Shown: piece by piece, positions 1-8,019 of the stretch | Position numbering within the stretch: the stretch's first letter is position 1 | Layout: each line of letters opens with the position of its first letter | Source of the DNA: Planctomycetota bacterium | GTDB taxonomy: Bacteria > Planctomycetota > UBA1135 | Assembly (NCBI GenBank): GCA_022447335.1 | Contig: JAKVCF010000057.1 | Location: 1-13,391, forward strand | Length of the DNA stretch: 13,391 nucleotides | Direction: 5' to 3' | Program-made: the position numbers and the translations under genes | The notes under the pieces: model-generated | What the model was told of the DNA's origin: nothing | The model's input: the letters and a program-made list of their open reading frames with translations, nothing else | The model's database searches: none

Positions 1-737
1 CCCGGAATGTGCTTGCGCAAAATCTCGTAGGAGCTTGCGCACTCCTGCACTCGGTCGTTGAATGCCGAACCCGCTAGCTGACGCTTCACTCCGCTATCCA
101 TTATTGCGATCGCCACCTGATCCGCAGGCATCGGCAAGTACTCGACCGACTGCGCGTAGCAGTCGTACTGCATGATGCGGTCTGGTTGCCCAAGAAAGAT
201 CGCCATCGGATCGAGCACTCCACACTGAACGCCCACGTATTCCCTTTCGGCGCGGTGCGCAAGCGCGATCAGATCTTGCGCATCGATAGTCTGATTCAGC
301 AAATGGGCTAGGCCGTACAGTGACACGCACTGCACGCTGGCCGAAGAAGACAATCCGCGCGCCATGGGCAAGTCAGCATCGACATAGATATCAAGCCCTG
401 GCACCTCACCCCACTGCTCGCGCGCAAGAAAGATCGCCCCCTCAAGATAGGCCGACCAAGCCTCAGTACGACCGGGTCGCAAATCGTCTAGTGAAAGCTC
501 GACATCCTCACCTGGGAAGTTGGCTGAGCGAAAACGCAGTCTGTGGTCCGAACGCGGCGCGAGGATTGCGCAGGTCCCCTTAGACAAAGCAACGGGCATC
601 ACGGTTCCACCGTTGTAGTCGAGGTGCGCCCCGAGCAAGTTTGCACGACCAGGAGCGAAAAACGCACGCGCCGAGCTAGGGAAACTTTCTCCCCGCAAGG
701 CTCGTGTGGCCTCGAGCAGACTCAAATGACCGCCCAT
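1..737 (-). CDS. Galactokinase-family (GHMP) sugar kinase, C-terminus cut off by window edge
   Basis: Predicted ATP-dependent sugar-1-kinase of the GHMP superfamily, cytoplasmic, in the galactose/Leloir or a related sugar salvage pathway. The reading frame is open from ATG 737 to the window edge, giving 245 codons; full galactokinases have about 350-400 residues, so roughly the last third is missing. Seen: galactokinase signature APGRANLLGAHLDYNGG at residues 28-44 with the catalytic Arg31; ATP-binding GHMP motif PMARGLSSSAS at 124-134; GVQCGVLDPM at 169-178 with the candidate catalytic Asp176; and MDSGVKRQLAGS plus FNDRVQEC near 213-233, as in GalK. Odd: the usual G-E-H-T-D reads G-A-H-L-D (Ala37), removing the Glu that contacts the sugar in true galactokinases, so the substrate may not be galactose. 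ATG 737 was chosen because a TANNNT element sits 8 nt upstream; no Shine-Dalgarno is seen. Family assignment is firm, substrate is not. Confidence 0.93.
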   Translation of the reverse strand, partial: MGGHLSLLEATRALRGESFPSSARAFFAPGRANLLGAHLDYNGGTVMPVALSKGTCAILAPRSDHRLRFRSANFPGEDVELSLDDLRPGRTEAWSAYLEGAIFLAREQWGEVPGLDIYVDADLPMARGLSSSASVQCVSLYGLAHLLNQTIDAQDLIALAHRAEREYVGVQCGVLDPMAIFLGQPDRIMQYDCYAQSVEYLPMPADQVAIAIMDSGVKRQLAGSAFNDRVQECASSYEILRKHIP

Positions 738-745
738 ACGGGCAG

Positions 746-755
746 AGGGTACGAT
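746..755. promoter_or_regulatory. Predicted symmetric bidirectional -10 region (sugar kinase / prolyl isomerase)
   Basis: The ten bases AGGGTACGAT fit A-NNN-TA-NNN-T. The minus strand reads TACCCT (751-746), predicting a start near 739, two bases from the kinase ATG at 737. The plus strand reads TACGAT (750-755), with ATGACC at 726-731 as a -35 (18-bp spacer, 4/6 match to TTGACA), predicting a start near 762. That would place the prolyl isomerase start at ATG 769 rather than 754. The minus direction has no clear -35. Only the T, A and T anchor positions match consensus, so this is inferred mainly from position and from the same pattern at the two other divergent junctions. Confidence 0.4.
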
Positions 756-1767
756 GGCGATTCTTCCCATGCTCCCGCTTTTCCTGTTGATCACCCTTAG
801 TCGCGCGCTCGATGTGGCCCCCGCGCTACAAGAGCCACCCTCTCCAGCGCCCAAAGGAGCCGAAGTCGGCGATCCACTGGCCGTTCCGGTTTTGGCCTAC
901 CGCGAACGAGAAATCCCTGCACTGGAGGTCATCCAGCAGATAGCTCCGGGCGAGGAGCTCCTGCAGCTGCTCCGTTCCGATCCCGCTTACCGCAAGGCCT
1001 ATCTAGCCTCGCCGCGCTTCGTGGGCTCCGTGCGGACTTATGCGGACGTGCTGCGACTGAACGAACTAGGCATACGTAAGGCCCCCGAAGAAGCCCTGCT
1101 CTCCGAAGCCAAAGCCTACGGTGCAGATCGCAAGAGCCGGCTGACGCCCTCGGCGCTACTGCGGTCGCAGCCACTCGAAATCGAGGTCCGTGCCCGCCTG
1201 ATCAGCCAGCAGAGCCCAAACTTCTCGAATGACGACTTGCGGCAACACATGCTCCGCTCAGTCCCCGAGTTCTTCGGCGAACTACAGGTCTCATGGATCC
1301 GCATTCCGCTGATCGATGCCGCGGCTGCGCGCGCCCTTACGCAGGAGGAAACGCGCAAGGTCTACGACCACCTCGACAAAGCTGCTCACAAACTGCAAGC
1401 CAATGAAATCAGTTGGGACGAGGCCGTCGAGAAGTACAGCCAGGACCCGATCACCAAGCCTCACAATGGCGCGGTCGGAATTCTGAAGCGCGACATGACT
1501 GATCGCTTCGAAGAGTCCATGCTGCGCACACTCTTCGCTGACCTCGGTTTCAAGAAGTTAGAGGGCGAGCTTCTGCGCGGGCCTATCCTGGCGCAAAAAT
1601 GGGCGTACCTAGTACGCATTGAGGGCTCTCGCATCGACGGTGTCCCAGAACTGCAACGTGCGCGCGACCGCGTGCAGCGCTCCTTGCGCGAGATGCTGCT
1701 ACAAAAACAACTCGCCGGAATCCGACAGGTCCTACCTGCGCAAGTGCTCGCGCCCATCGTAGGCTGA
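754..1767 (+). CDS. Secreted parvulin-type (PpiC/SurA-like) peptidyl-prolyl isomerase
   Basis: Predicted periplasmic or membrane-associated folding chaperone with a rotamase domain. Seen: hydrophobic N-terminus (residues 5-18, MLPLFLLITL core), then a Pro/Ala-rich linker; a helical N-terminal region around 60-170; and a divergent parvulin domain at about 175-292, including the I-SWDEAVEKYSQDP segment (219-232), a GAVGILKRDM strand (239-248) where the family usually has G-G-x-L-G, and GPILAQKWAYLVRIE (276-290), where the family usually has G-x-x-x-G-P-V, followed by the substrate-facing strand. A basic helix follows (300-325). The length of 337 fits one-domain SurA/PrsA-like proteins. ATG 754 has an AGAGGG Shine-Dalgarno-like tract 4 nt upstream. 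ATG 769 is a serious alternative: it starts directly at the signal core, as in the M1 peptidase, and fits the predicted promoter. The gene is probably co-transcribed with the hydrolase 6 bp downstream. Clients are unknown. Confidence 0.82.
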   Translation: MAILPMLPLFLLITLSRALDVAPALQEPPSPAPKGAEVGDPLAVPVLAYREREIPALEVIQQIAPGEELLQLLRSDPAYRKAYLASPRFVGSVRTYADVLRLNELGIRKAPEEALLSEAKAYGADRKSRLTPSALLRSQPLEIEVRARLISQQSPNFSNDDLRQHMLRSVPEFFGELQVSWIRIPLIDAAAARALTQEETRKVYDHLDKAAHKLQANEISWDEAVEKYSQDPITKPHNGAVGILKRDMTDRFEESMLRTLFADLGFKKLEGELLRGPILAQKWAYLVRIEGSRIDGVPELQRARDRVQRSLREMLLQKQLAGIRQVLPAQVLAPIVG

Positions 1768-1773
1768 AGGTAC

Positions 1774-2670
1774 ATGGCGCTGGCCTCCCCATCCGACTTC
1801 TGGCCACGACGCGCAACCGATCTCCCCTCGGTCGAACCAAGCCGTGAAGTCCTACTTGGCCATCCGGGAGAGTTCGCCGTCCTTGAGGCACAGAATGCAC
1901 ATATGCAAACCGAAAAAGGCGTTCTGCAAGCAGTCAATCCGTCTCGCGCGCTTGAGCAATGGCAGGAATTAAGACGCAGTTACGAATCAATCAACATGCG
2001 CACCTATGTGCTGCCTTCGAGACAGGGGCTCGCTGACCTTTGCTTCACGGCCAACCCCAGCCTGGTGCTGGCCTGTCCAGATGGGCGGCGCGAAGTTTGG
2101 CTGGCCAAGATGCGGCACACATCGCGCCGACCTGAAGTAGGCATCCACGAAGAATTCCATCGTCAAAGAGAATCCGTAATACGCATAGTTCCTGATGAGG
2201 TCCTGGCCTTTGAAGGCTGCGGCGACGGAGTACAGCACCCTGGACGCTTTTTGATGCATGCTGGTGTCGGCCCGCGCAGCGAAACCTCAGCATGGCAGGC
2301 CCTTGCTGAAGCCCACCCCGGCCTTGATGTGCTGCTCTACGAACTCGTCGACCCACGCTTCTATCACCTAGATACTGCGCTCGCCCCTCTCGACGAGCAG
2401 ACAGCTCTTTATGTACCCGAAGCCTTTCACCCCACAGGCCGAGCACGCGTGCTGGAGGCCTTCCCCCAGGCGATCGCCCTACCACTTGAGGAGTCGTTAC
2501 GTTTTGCTGGCAATGCGCACTGCCCCGACGGTCAGCACGTACTGATTGATTCCGCTTGCACAGTAACCTGTGCGCTACTGAGCGAACGTGGCTACACACC
2601 GCTACCGATTGATACTAGTGAGTTTCGAAAGTCGGGCGGTTCGGTATTCTGCCTTAAACTCGCGCTATAG
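1774..2670 (+). CDS. Dimethylargininase/amidinotransferase-family hydrolase (DDAH-like)
   Basis: Member of the guanidino-group-modifying superfamily (pentein fold) that includes dimethylarginine dimethylaminohydrolase, arginine deiminase and amidinotransferases. It probably hydrolyses an arginine-like guanidino substrate to a citrulline-like product in the cytoplasm. Seen in 298 residues: LCFTANPSLV (89-98), typical of the first pentein repeat; FEGCGD (146-151), the acidic substrate loop; FYHLDTALAPL (196-206) with catalytic His198 and Asp200; a GNAH loop (246-249); and the C-terminal SGGSVFCLKL (287-296) with the nucleophile Cys293. The length is normal. It begins 6 bp after the isomerase stop, with GAAGG 4 nt before the ATG, so the two are likely one operon. 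Its last 17 bp overlap the end of the convergent ddl gene. Which arginine derivative it uses cannot be read from sequence; the fold and active-site triad are well supported. Confidence 0.88.
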   Translation: MALASPSDFWPRRATDLPSVEPSREVLLGHPGEFAVLEAQNAHMQTEKGVLQAVNPSRALEQWQELRRSYESINMRTYVLPSRQGLADLCFTANPSLVLACPDGRREVWLAKMRHTSRRPEVGIHEEFHRQRESVIRIVPDEVLAFEGCGDGVQHPGRFLMHAGVGPRSETSAWQALAEAHPGLDVLLYELVDPRFYHLDTALAPLDEQTALYVPEAFHPTGRARVLEAFPQAIALPLEESLRFAGNAHCPDGQHVLIDSACTVTCALLSERGYTPLPIDTSEFRKSGGSVFCLKLAL

Positions 2671-3718
2671 CCGGCTCGACACTCGTAGGCGCATTCGCGC
2701 GGAGCGCCGACTGCACCAGCTCGTCAAGCAGATGCGGCAAGCCAATGCCAGCCAAATCGAACAGGCGCGGATACATTGAAATCGAAGTGAATCCAGGAAT
2801 AGCGTTCACCTCGTTGATGTAAACACGCCCCGCAGACTCATAGCCCACCTGCTTGTCAAGAATCCGGAAATCGACACGCGCCATCCCCTGCATACGCAGT
2901 AGGCGAAAAGCACGCTCAGACAGCTGCTTCAAGCGAGCGACTGTGGCGGGGTGCAAACCCTCAGCTGGCGCTTTCAGCTCCGCTGAATCGTTCTCGTACT
3001 TGGCAGCGTAGTCGTACCACCCTTCCAGTACGATCTCACCAGGCTCGCTGACTCGCAGTGTTTCTCCGTCAAGAACCGCTACTTCGATTTCACGCCCCGG
3101 TATTTCCGGCTCAATCACTACGAGTTCATCGTGACACAAAGCGGCTTCGATAGCTTCTTCGAGCTCCTGCACGCTCTCCACGCGCGAGATTCCGACACTG
3201 GAACCCAAACGGTTCGGCTTCACAAAGACTGGGAAGCCATGGCGCGCCGCTTCTTGCAAAGCACCTATACGGCCTTTATCCCAAGCCCGCGCGTCGACTT
3301 CGCTCCAGTTGATAACTGGTAGACCATTGCCACGTAGCACTAACTTGGTCAGCACTTTATCGATCGATAACTGCGAACCTACCGAACTACTACCAACGCA
3401 AGGCACGCCCAACAGCTCTAACCAGCCTTGCACGCGACCATCTTCGCCGAAAGGTCCATGCAACACCGGAAACACACAGGCCGTGTCTTCCGGTAACGCG
3501 GGAGGCCCCCCCGTTTCACCTGGATCTTCACCGTGGAGCAACCGCCAACTGGCCTCGGGGCCCAGCCAGCCGCCATCGCGAGCGATACCCACTAAGCGCA
3601 CTTCGTAGCGCGCCGGGTTCAAAGCTTCAACCACGGTACGCGCCGAACGCAGTGAGATCTCGTGCTCTTCGGAGGGACCACCGAACAGGACAGCCAGGGG
3701 CAGAGCCGGGGACGTCAT
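2654..3718 (-). CDS. ddl: D-alanine--D-alanine ligase
   Basis: ATP-grasp ligase that joins two D-Ala residues for the peptidoglycan precursor, in the cytoplasm. From ATG 3718 the protein has 354 residues. Seen: VLFGGPSEEHEISLRSA (10-26) at the N-terminus; LHGPFGEDG (86-94); ATP-binding FVKPNRLGSSVG (165-176); the omega-loop segment WYDYAAKYE (234-242), whose Tyr/Lys pattern is that of D-Ala-D-Ala ligases rather than VanA-type D-Ala-D-Lac ligases; and metal-binding ARVDFR (280-285) and NEVNAIPGFTSISMYP (302-317). The frame is open up to a GTG at 3754, but ATG 3718 is preferred: the protein then begins just before the first conserved strand, and a TANNNT element lies 7 nt upstream with no Shine-Dalgarno, suggesting a leaderless transcript. 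It stands alone on its strand, not in a mur/fts cluster. Confidence 0.95.
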   Translation of the reverse strand: MTSPALPLAVLFGGPSEEHEISLRSARTVVEALNPARYEVRLVGIARDGGWLGPEASWRLLHGEDPGETGGPPALPEDTACVFPVLHGPFGEDGRVQGWLELLGVPCVGSSSVGSQLSIDKVLTKLVLRGNGLPVINWSEVDARAWDKGRIGALQEAARHGFPVFVKPNRLGSSVGISRVESVQELEEAIEAALCHDELVVIEPEIPGREIEVAVLDGETLRVSEPGEIVLEGWYDYAAKYENDSAELKAPAEGLHPATVARLKQLSERAFRLLRMQGMARVDFRILDKQVGYESAGRVYINEVNAIPGFTSISMYPRLFDLAGIGLPHLLDELVQSALRANAPTSVEPAIARV

Positions 3719-3725
3719 CGCCGCT

Positions 3726-3735
3726 AGCGTAAACT
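3726..3735. promoter_or_regulatory. Predicted symmetric bidirectional -10 region (ddl / M1 peptidase)
   Basis: AGCGTAAACT fits A-NNN-TA-NNN-T. The minus strand reads TACGCT (3731-3726), with GTGAAA (3754-3749) as a -35 at a 17-bp spacing (4/6 match). The predicted start near 3719 abuts the ddl ATG at 3718. The plus strand reads TAAACT (3730-3735), with a predicted start near 3742 that leaves a leader of about 15 nt containing the GAGGT ribosome site (3745-3749) of the peptidase gene; its -35 is weak. Inferred from spacing and from the repeated pattern. Confidence 0.42.
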
Positions 3736-3756
3736 GGATCGCTCGAGGTTTCACGC

Positions 3757-5418
3757 ATGCTTCCTCTGCTGTTCATCCTTGCCCTCCTGCCAGCCCAGGA
3801 AGTCGCTCCTGGCTCGAAGCCCGGGGAGCGCGCCGAGCGGCCTGCAGCCCTGCCAGATCCGACCGTCCCGGGCCGCGGAATCCCGGGCATCGATGTGCAA
3901 CACTACACCCTTGAGCTGGCGATCGATTCTAAACGCCGTTTCACCGAAGCCACGGCAACGCTCGAGCTAAAGCTGGCCGAAGACCAACGCTTTCTCGAAC
4001 TGGATTTCCATCACATGTTCGAAGTGATCGCGACGCGCGTCGATGGTCGCCTGGCTGAGGCCGAGCTGACTCCGCACCGCCTGCGCATCAATCCCGACCG
4101 AAATCTTACGGCGGGCCGCTCGATCGAAGTCGAAGTAATTTACCGCGGTCTCTTCCCGCAAGATGAGTCACAGGGCGACGTGGTTGGCATGCTCTTCGAC
4201 GGGCACAGCGTTGTCGCCTACCTCGAACCTGATGGCGCACACCACTGGTTCCCGTGCAACGACCATCCAAGCGACAAGGCGACCTTTGAACTAATCGTCG
4301 ATGTGCCCACGGGGCAGCGTGCAGCGGCTATCGGCCAACTGATTGAAGAAGGCCCTTCACCACGCCCTAATCACACTCGGAGCCGCTGGCGCACCGATAT
4401 CCCCACTGCGACTTATCTGGTAGCTCTGGGCGTCGGCCCCTGGGTGCGCATTGAGCGCGAAGGTACGCATATGCCGATTTGGGACTACTGCGAAGAGGGA
4501 GATCGGGAGGCGATCGAAAAATCGCTTGCCGTTGTGCCCAAAATGATGAACTTCTTTGAGGAGCGCTTTGGCCCCTACCCCTTTGAAAAGTACGGTCACA
4601 TGCTAACTCGCAAGTGGATCGGCGGAATGGAGGACCAAACGCTCAGTGTGATTGGACGAGAAGAAGCCCTATCAGGTGATCAGGCCTTGCTCGCACACGA
4701 GCTCGCCCACCAATGGTTCGGAAATTTGGTCAGCCCATACCAATGGCGTGATCTTTGGCTAAATGAAGGCTGGGCGACCTGGTCTGAACTACTCTGGCTT
4801 GAGTCACAGCAGCCGAAAATGGCGCGTAAGACTCTTGCTGGCTGGCGTCGCAGCACTTTCCGACTAGCGATGCGCGAGCATCCACACACGCTGGCCGAAC
4901 CTGATCCACAGAACCTGTTCGATGGCAAACTCGTCTACGACAAGGGCGCAATGGTGATCCACCTGCTCGACGAGTACCTCGGCCGAGAAAAGTTTCTGCA
5001 GGCCGCCCGAGACTACCTCGGCGAGTTCGCACACGGCAATGTTGCAACAAGCGACTTCCAAGCCGCATTCGAAAAAGCAACAGGCGAAGACCTCGCACCC
5101 TTCTTTGCTTCTTGGGTGCACGCCAATACGCTGCCCGAGATCGCCTGGTCGATCGACTCGGTGGAAACCCTGCGCAACACTGGTGAAAAAAAACGCTGGA
5201 AGGTCACGGTAACCGCCGAACAGCGCAACCAGCACCACCCAATGATGCTGGAGCTCGAGTTGCGGGGCACGGAAACCAAGCAACGCTTTCGCGTGCCGCT
5301 CTACTTTAGGGAAGCTACCGTGCAAGCCACCGTGATCGTGCCTTTCGTCCCCGAGAACTCGGTACTCGACCCGGACAAACGCGGCCCATGGGTGCCCGCC
5401 GAGCCCCGCCAGGACTAA
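3757..5418 (+). CDS. Secreted M1-family zinc aminopeptidase
   Basis: Gluzincin that removes N-terminal residues from peptides, probably in the periplasm or outside the cell. Seen in 553 residues: a short signal peptide (1-14, MLPLLFILALLPAQ, cleavage likely near AQ); an N-terminal beta domain (45-230); the substrate N-terminus-binding motif as GGMED (289-293) in place of the classical GAMEN; the zinc site HELAH (314-318) with E337 in NEGWA exactly 19 residues after H318, so His314, His318 and Glu337 bind zinc and Glu315 is the base; and a YDKGAM segment (394-399) holding the transition-state Tyr394. It lacks a long ERAP1-type C-terminal helical domain and ends in a beta-rich segment, as in the shorter bacterial members. 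ATG 3757 has GAGGT 7 nt upstream. It leads a tight group with the next two genes (7- and 9-bp gaps). Confidence 0.93.
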   Translation: MLPLLFILALLPAQEVAPGSKPGERAERPAALPDPTVPGRGIPGIDVQHYTLELAIDSKRRFTEATATLELKLAEDQRFLELDFHHMFEVIATRVDGRLAEAELTPHRLRINPDRNLTAGRSIEVEVIYRGLFPQDESQGDVVGMLFDGHSVVAYLEPDGAHHWFPCNDHPSDKATFELIVDVPTGQRAAAIGQLIEEGPSPRPNHTRSRWRTDIPTATYLVALGVGPWVRIEREGTHMPIWDYCEEGDREAIEKSLAVVPKMMNFFEERFGPYPFEKYGHMLTRKWIGGMEDQTLSVIGREEALSGDQALLAHELAHQWFGNLVSPYQWRDLWLNEGWATWSELLWLESQQPKMARKTLAGWRRSTFRLAMREHPHTLAEPDPQNLFDGKLVYDKGAMVIHLLDEYLGREKFLQAARDYLGEFAHGNVATSDFQAAFEKATGEDLAPFFASWVHANTLPEIAWSIDSVETLRNTGEKKRWKVTVTAEQRNQHHPMMLELELRGTETKQRFRVPLYFREATVQATVIVPFVPENSVLDPDKRGPWVPAEPRQD

Positions 5419-5425
5419 GCCCGGC

Positions 5426-7450
5426 ATGAGTCAACCCCTCGACCCAACCTCGACACCCTCTCCCGTAGAGCAGATCGAAGCCAACCGAGCCCCCTGGACC
5501 TGGCTCCTAATCCCGCTGGTAGCGGCGCTACTAGCCTTCGCCTCGACTTGGGGCGCCGGTTTTGTCTACGACGACATCGAGCTATTGCAGACAAACCCGG
5601 CAATGAAGGAGTGGGCAACCATCGGGCGCGCCTTTGCAGAGCCCTTTTGGTCGCTCGCTCCTTTCCAGGAGAACTTCGCTGGCTATTACCGGCCGCTACC
5701 GGGAGCCAGCTTCGTCATTCTCCATCAGCTCGGCGGCGGCACTGCTTGGCCTTATCACTTTGCGTCCTCCATGGTCCACGCACTGAGCGCGTTGCTGGTC
5801 ATGAAAGTTGCGCTGGCGCTCGGGGCCTCACGCATGACCGGGCTCGGAACTGGTCTCTTCTTTGCGCTGAGCGGCGCGCATGTCGAAGCCGTCGCCTGGG
5901 CATCGGCACTGCCCGACCTGCTTGCAACTTGCTTTTCGCTGCTCGCTATTGATCAATTCTTGCGTGGCCGATTGCATTTTGCACTACCCGCCCTGCTACT
6001 TGCGATGCTCAGTAAGGAGTCTGCCTATGCCACTTGGCTACTCCTATTCGGAGTTTCTCTGTTCGGCTCAAAGCGCCTGATGCTCGCAAGCCGTTGCACC
6101 TCACTAAGCGGACTAGCACTCCTAGGTGGAATCGTTTACGCACTGCGCATGCAAGCATTCGAAAGCTCCGGGGCAGGCTTTGACATGGAACTCACGCTCG
6201 CAGGCCTGAGCCTCTCCCATCAGATCCTGCTGAGCTTCGGGCTAATCGTGCGCTACCTCGGTTTCCTGGTATATCCGATGGACAGCCGCCCCTTCCGGCC
6301 AATGCGCTTAGACCATGGCCCGGAAGACGCGTCACTCTGGGGGCCAGCCGCGATTGGAATGATTATCACGATCGGCGCGCTGGCGACCTGGCTGATCCAT
6401 GGCCGCCGCCATCCTCGCGTACAGATCGGATTAGGCCTGCTCTTCGCTGGCCTCGCGCCGGTACTGAACACCAAATCGATCGGACGCTTCCCCTTTGAAG
6501 AGCGCTTCGCCTACCTATCGAGCGCTGGCTTCGCACTCATACTCGCCTTTGCTTTCGAGGCCATGCTGCTTCGTGGCCGCAAGACGCGTAATCGCAATGC
6601 ACTGATGCCTATCGCAGCTCTTCTGGCAACGGCCTGGGCGATTACGAACCTCACGCCACTCGCACGCGTGACTCCGCAGTGGGCAAATAACGAGGAATTC
6701 GCTCGGTGGTCTACAAAAGTAAGCCCAGAAACGATGACCCCCTGGCTACTTGCCGGCCTCGCTACCCTAGACCGCGCACGAAATCTACCGCAAGGATCGA
6801 ACGAACGCATTGCGGTTGCAGAAGAGGCTTTTGATTTCTTTGAGCGCAGCCTCGAAGTCAATGTTGATGAGGTACTCGTCGCCGCACACGAGCGAGAATC
6901 GGGAAACGTTGGCCTTGGCAATGCCCTCTACGTCATGGGCGACTACGGCACAGCACAAAGTGTTTACGAAGAAATTCTAAAAGGTTACCCCTATGCACAG
7001 GAAGCGCACTTCGGTCTATCAAACTGCTTGCTCTATCGTGCCGATGTAACCTACGCGACCCAGGCACCTTCATCTGAATCACAGCAGCGACAAGATGCCG
7101 CGGAAGCCTTACTGGAGCTAGCCAATCGCGCGCTAACTCATGCAGACCAAGCAGTGCGCGGCTTCCGTACTTTGCCCGCCTACTATCACAACCGCAGCGT
7201 AGCCCGCTATTGGATCGCACGCATGCAAGATCACACGCAGTTTCCGGCAACCGAAGATGACGCGCGCAGAGCCTTCGAAATGGAACCCGGCAACCAACAA
7301 TACTTCAACCACCTTCTGGAAGTATTAGCCCTGCAAAACAAAGTGCAGGATCTTGGAGCCACCAATTCGTACTACCTGGAACTCTTTCCAACCGCACCAG
7401 ATCGCGCCGAACTAGAAGCCCAGCTCGCAGCATGGGGCTGGAAGGACTAG
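5426..7450 (+). CDS. TMTC/GT-C-like multi-pass membrane protein with C-terminal TPRs
   Basis: Polytopic inner-membrane protein resembling TMTC-type O-mannosyltransferase-like GT-C proteins, which use a lipid-linked sugar donor; enzyme activity is inferred, not shown. Seen in 674 residues: first membrane helix at about 25-42; then a short loop with FVYDD (46-50), the acidic pair typical of GT-C catalytic loops; GYYRPLP (86-92); HVEAVAWASALPDLLA (152-167), close to the TMTC signature; SKESA (196-200); further hydrophobic segments at about 185-240, 260-283, 305-325, 333-348 and 365-382; and ERFAYLSSAGF (359-369), another TMTC-type motif. The soluble C-terminal part (about 430-674) contains TPR-like helix pairs, clearest at 495-540, and probably faces the periplasm. 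It follows the M1 peptidase stop by 7 bp. The acceptor protein is unknown. Confidence 0.8.
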   Translation: MSQPLDPTSTPSPVEQIEANRAPWTWLLIPLVAALLAFASTWGAGFVYDDIELLQTNPAMKEWATIGRAFAEPFWSLAPFQENFAGYYRPLPGASFVILHQLGGGTAWPYHFASSMVHALSALLVMKVALALGASRMTGLGTGLFFALSGAHVEAVAWASALPDLLATCFSLLAIDQFLRGRLHFALPALLLAMLSKESAYATWLLLFGVSLFGSKRLMLASRCTSLSGLALLGGIVYALRMQAFESSGAGFDMELTLAGLSLSHQILLSFGLIVRYLGFLVYPMDSRPFRPMRLDHGPEDASLWGPAAIGMIITIGALATWLIHGRRHPRVQIGLGLLFAGLAPVLNTKSIGRFPFEERFAYLSSAGFALILAFAFEAMLLRGRKTRNRNALMPIAALLATAWAITNLTPLARVTPQWANNEEFARWSTKVSPETMTPWLLAGLATLDRARNLPQGSNERIAVAEEAFDFFERSLEVNVDEVLVAAHERESGNVGLGNALYVMGDYGTAQSVYEEILKGYPYAQEAHFGLSNCLLYRADVTYATQAPSSESQQRQDAAEALLELANRALTHADQAVRGFRTLPAYYHNRSVARYWIARMQDHTQFPATEDDARRAFEMEPGNQQYFNHLLEVLALQNKVQDLGATNSYYLELFPTAPDRAELEAQLAAWGWKD

Positions 7451-7459
7451 GCTCTCGGA

Positions 7460-8005
7460 ATGGTGGACCCACCTGCTCCCGGCGACTTCCTAATCGCCAC
7501 TGAAACCCTGACAGATCCGAACTTCGCGGGCACAGTTGTACTGCTCTGCGAGCATGATGATCAAGGATCGCTTGGCCTCGTGCTAAATCGCCCCCTTAAA
7601 GTGCAGCTACCCGAGCTGATTGCCGAAGGCGAGGGTCAATCCTGCAACGCGGCAGTGCACTGGGGCGGCCCCGTCAAAGGCGATGCACTGCACGCCCTGA
7701 AAGACGGCTCGCCTGGCCCCGATGCCATCGAGGTCTTCCCGGGACTTTCTTTCGGCGGCCGACTCGAAGATCTGATCGCAGCCTGGAATTCCGGCGTCGG
7801 CGTGCGCTTCTATTTAGGCTACGCTGGCTGGGAATCGCAGCAACTAGAGAGCGAACTGACTGCACACGCCTGGCACGTGATGCGTGCCCGACCAAAGGAA
7901 ATCTTCCCCGAGCGACCCGAAACCTTGTGGGGTCGCCTGATGGGAGAAATGGACCCAGCTTTCCGCCACCTGAAACATCAACCGCGCGACCTAGACCTGA
8001 ACTAG
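7460..8005 (+). CDS. YqgE/AlgH family protein (UPF0301)
   Basis: Small soluble protein of the YqgE/AlgH family, whose molecular role is poorly defined (named for an alginate-regulation link in Pseudomonas). Seen in 181 residues: GDFLIATETLTDPNFAGTVV (8-27), the standard family start; GSLGLVLNRP (36-45); HWGGPV (67-72); and FYLGYAGWESQQLESEL (117-133), the family's most conserved stretch. The length is typical. It begins 9 bp after the membrane-protein stop and may share its transcript. TAGGCT (7448-7453), made from the preceding stop codon, sits 6 nt before the ATG and could act as its own -10. Family assignment is secure; function is not. Confidence 0.93.
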   Translation: MVDPPAPGDFLIATETLTDPNFAGTVVLLCEHDDQGSLGLVLNRPLKVQLPELIAEGEGQSCNAAVHWGGPVKGDALHALKDGSPGPDAIEVFPGLSFGGRLEDLIAAWNSGVGVRFYLGYAGWESQQLESELTAHAWHVMRARPKEIFPERPETLWGRLMGEMDPAFRHLKHQPRDLDLN

Positions 8006-8019
8006 TGCTGAATCGGGCC

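Noticed and set aside
94..800. Open frames at 94-330 (-), 320-583 (+) and 543-800 (+)
   Set aside because: They are shadows of the sugar-kinase frame, which runs off the left edge and carries all the conserved motifs.
2654..3718. Vancomycin-resistance-type D-Ala-D-Lac ligase
   Set aside because: The loop WYDYAAKYE has the Tyr/Lys pattern of ordinary D-Ala-D-Ala ligases, and no vanH or vanX neighbours are present.
3719..3754. Earlier GTG start for ddl at 3754
   Set aside because: It would lie 2 bp from the divergent peptidase ATG and across the predicted promoter; ATG 3718 starts just before the first conserved strand.
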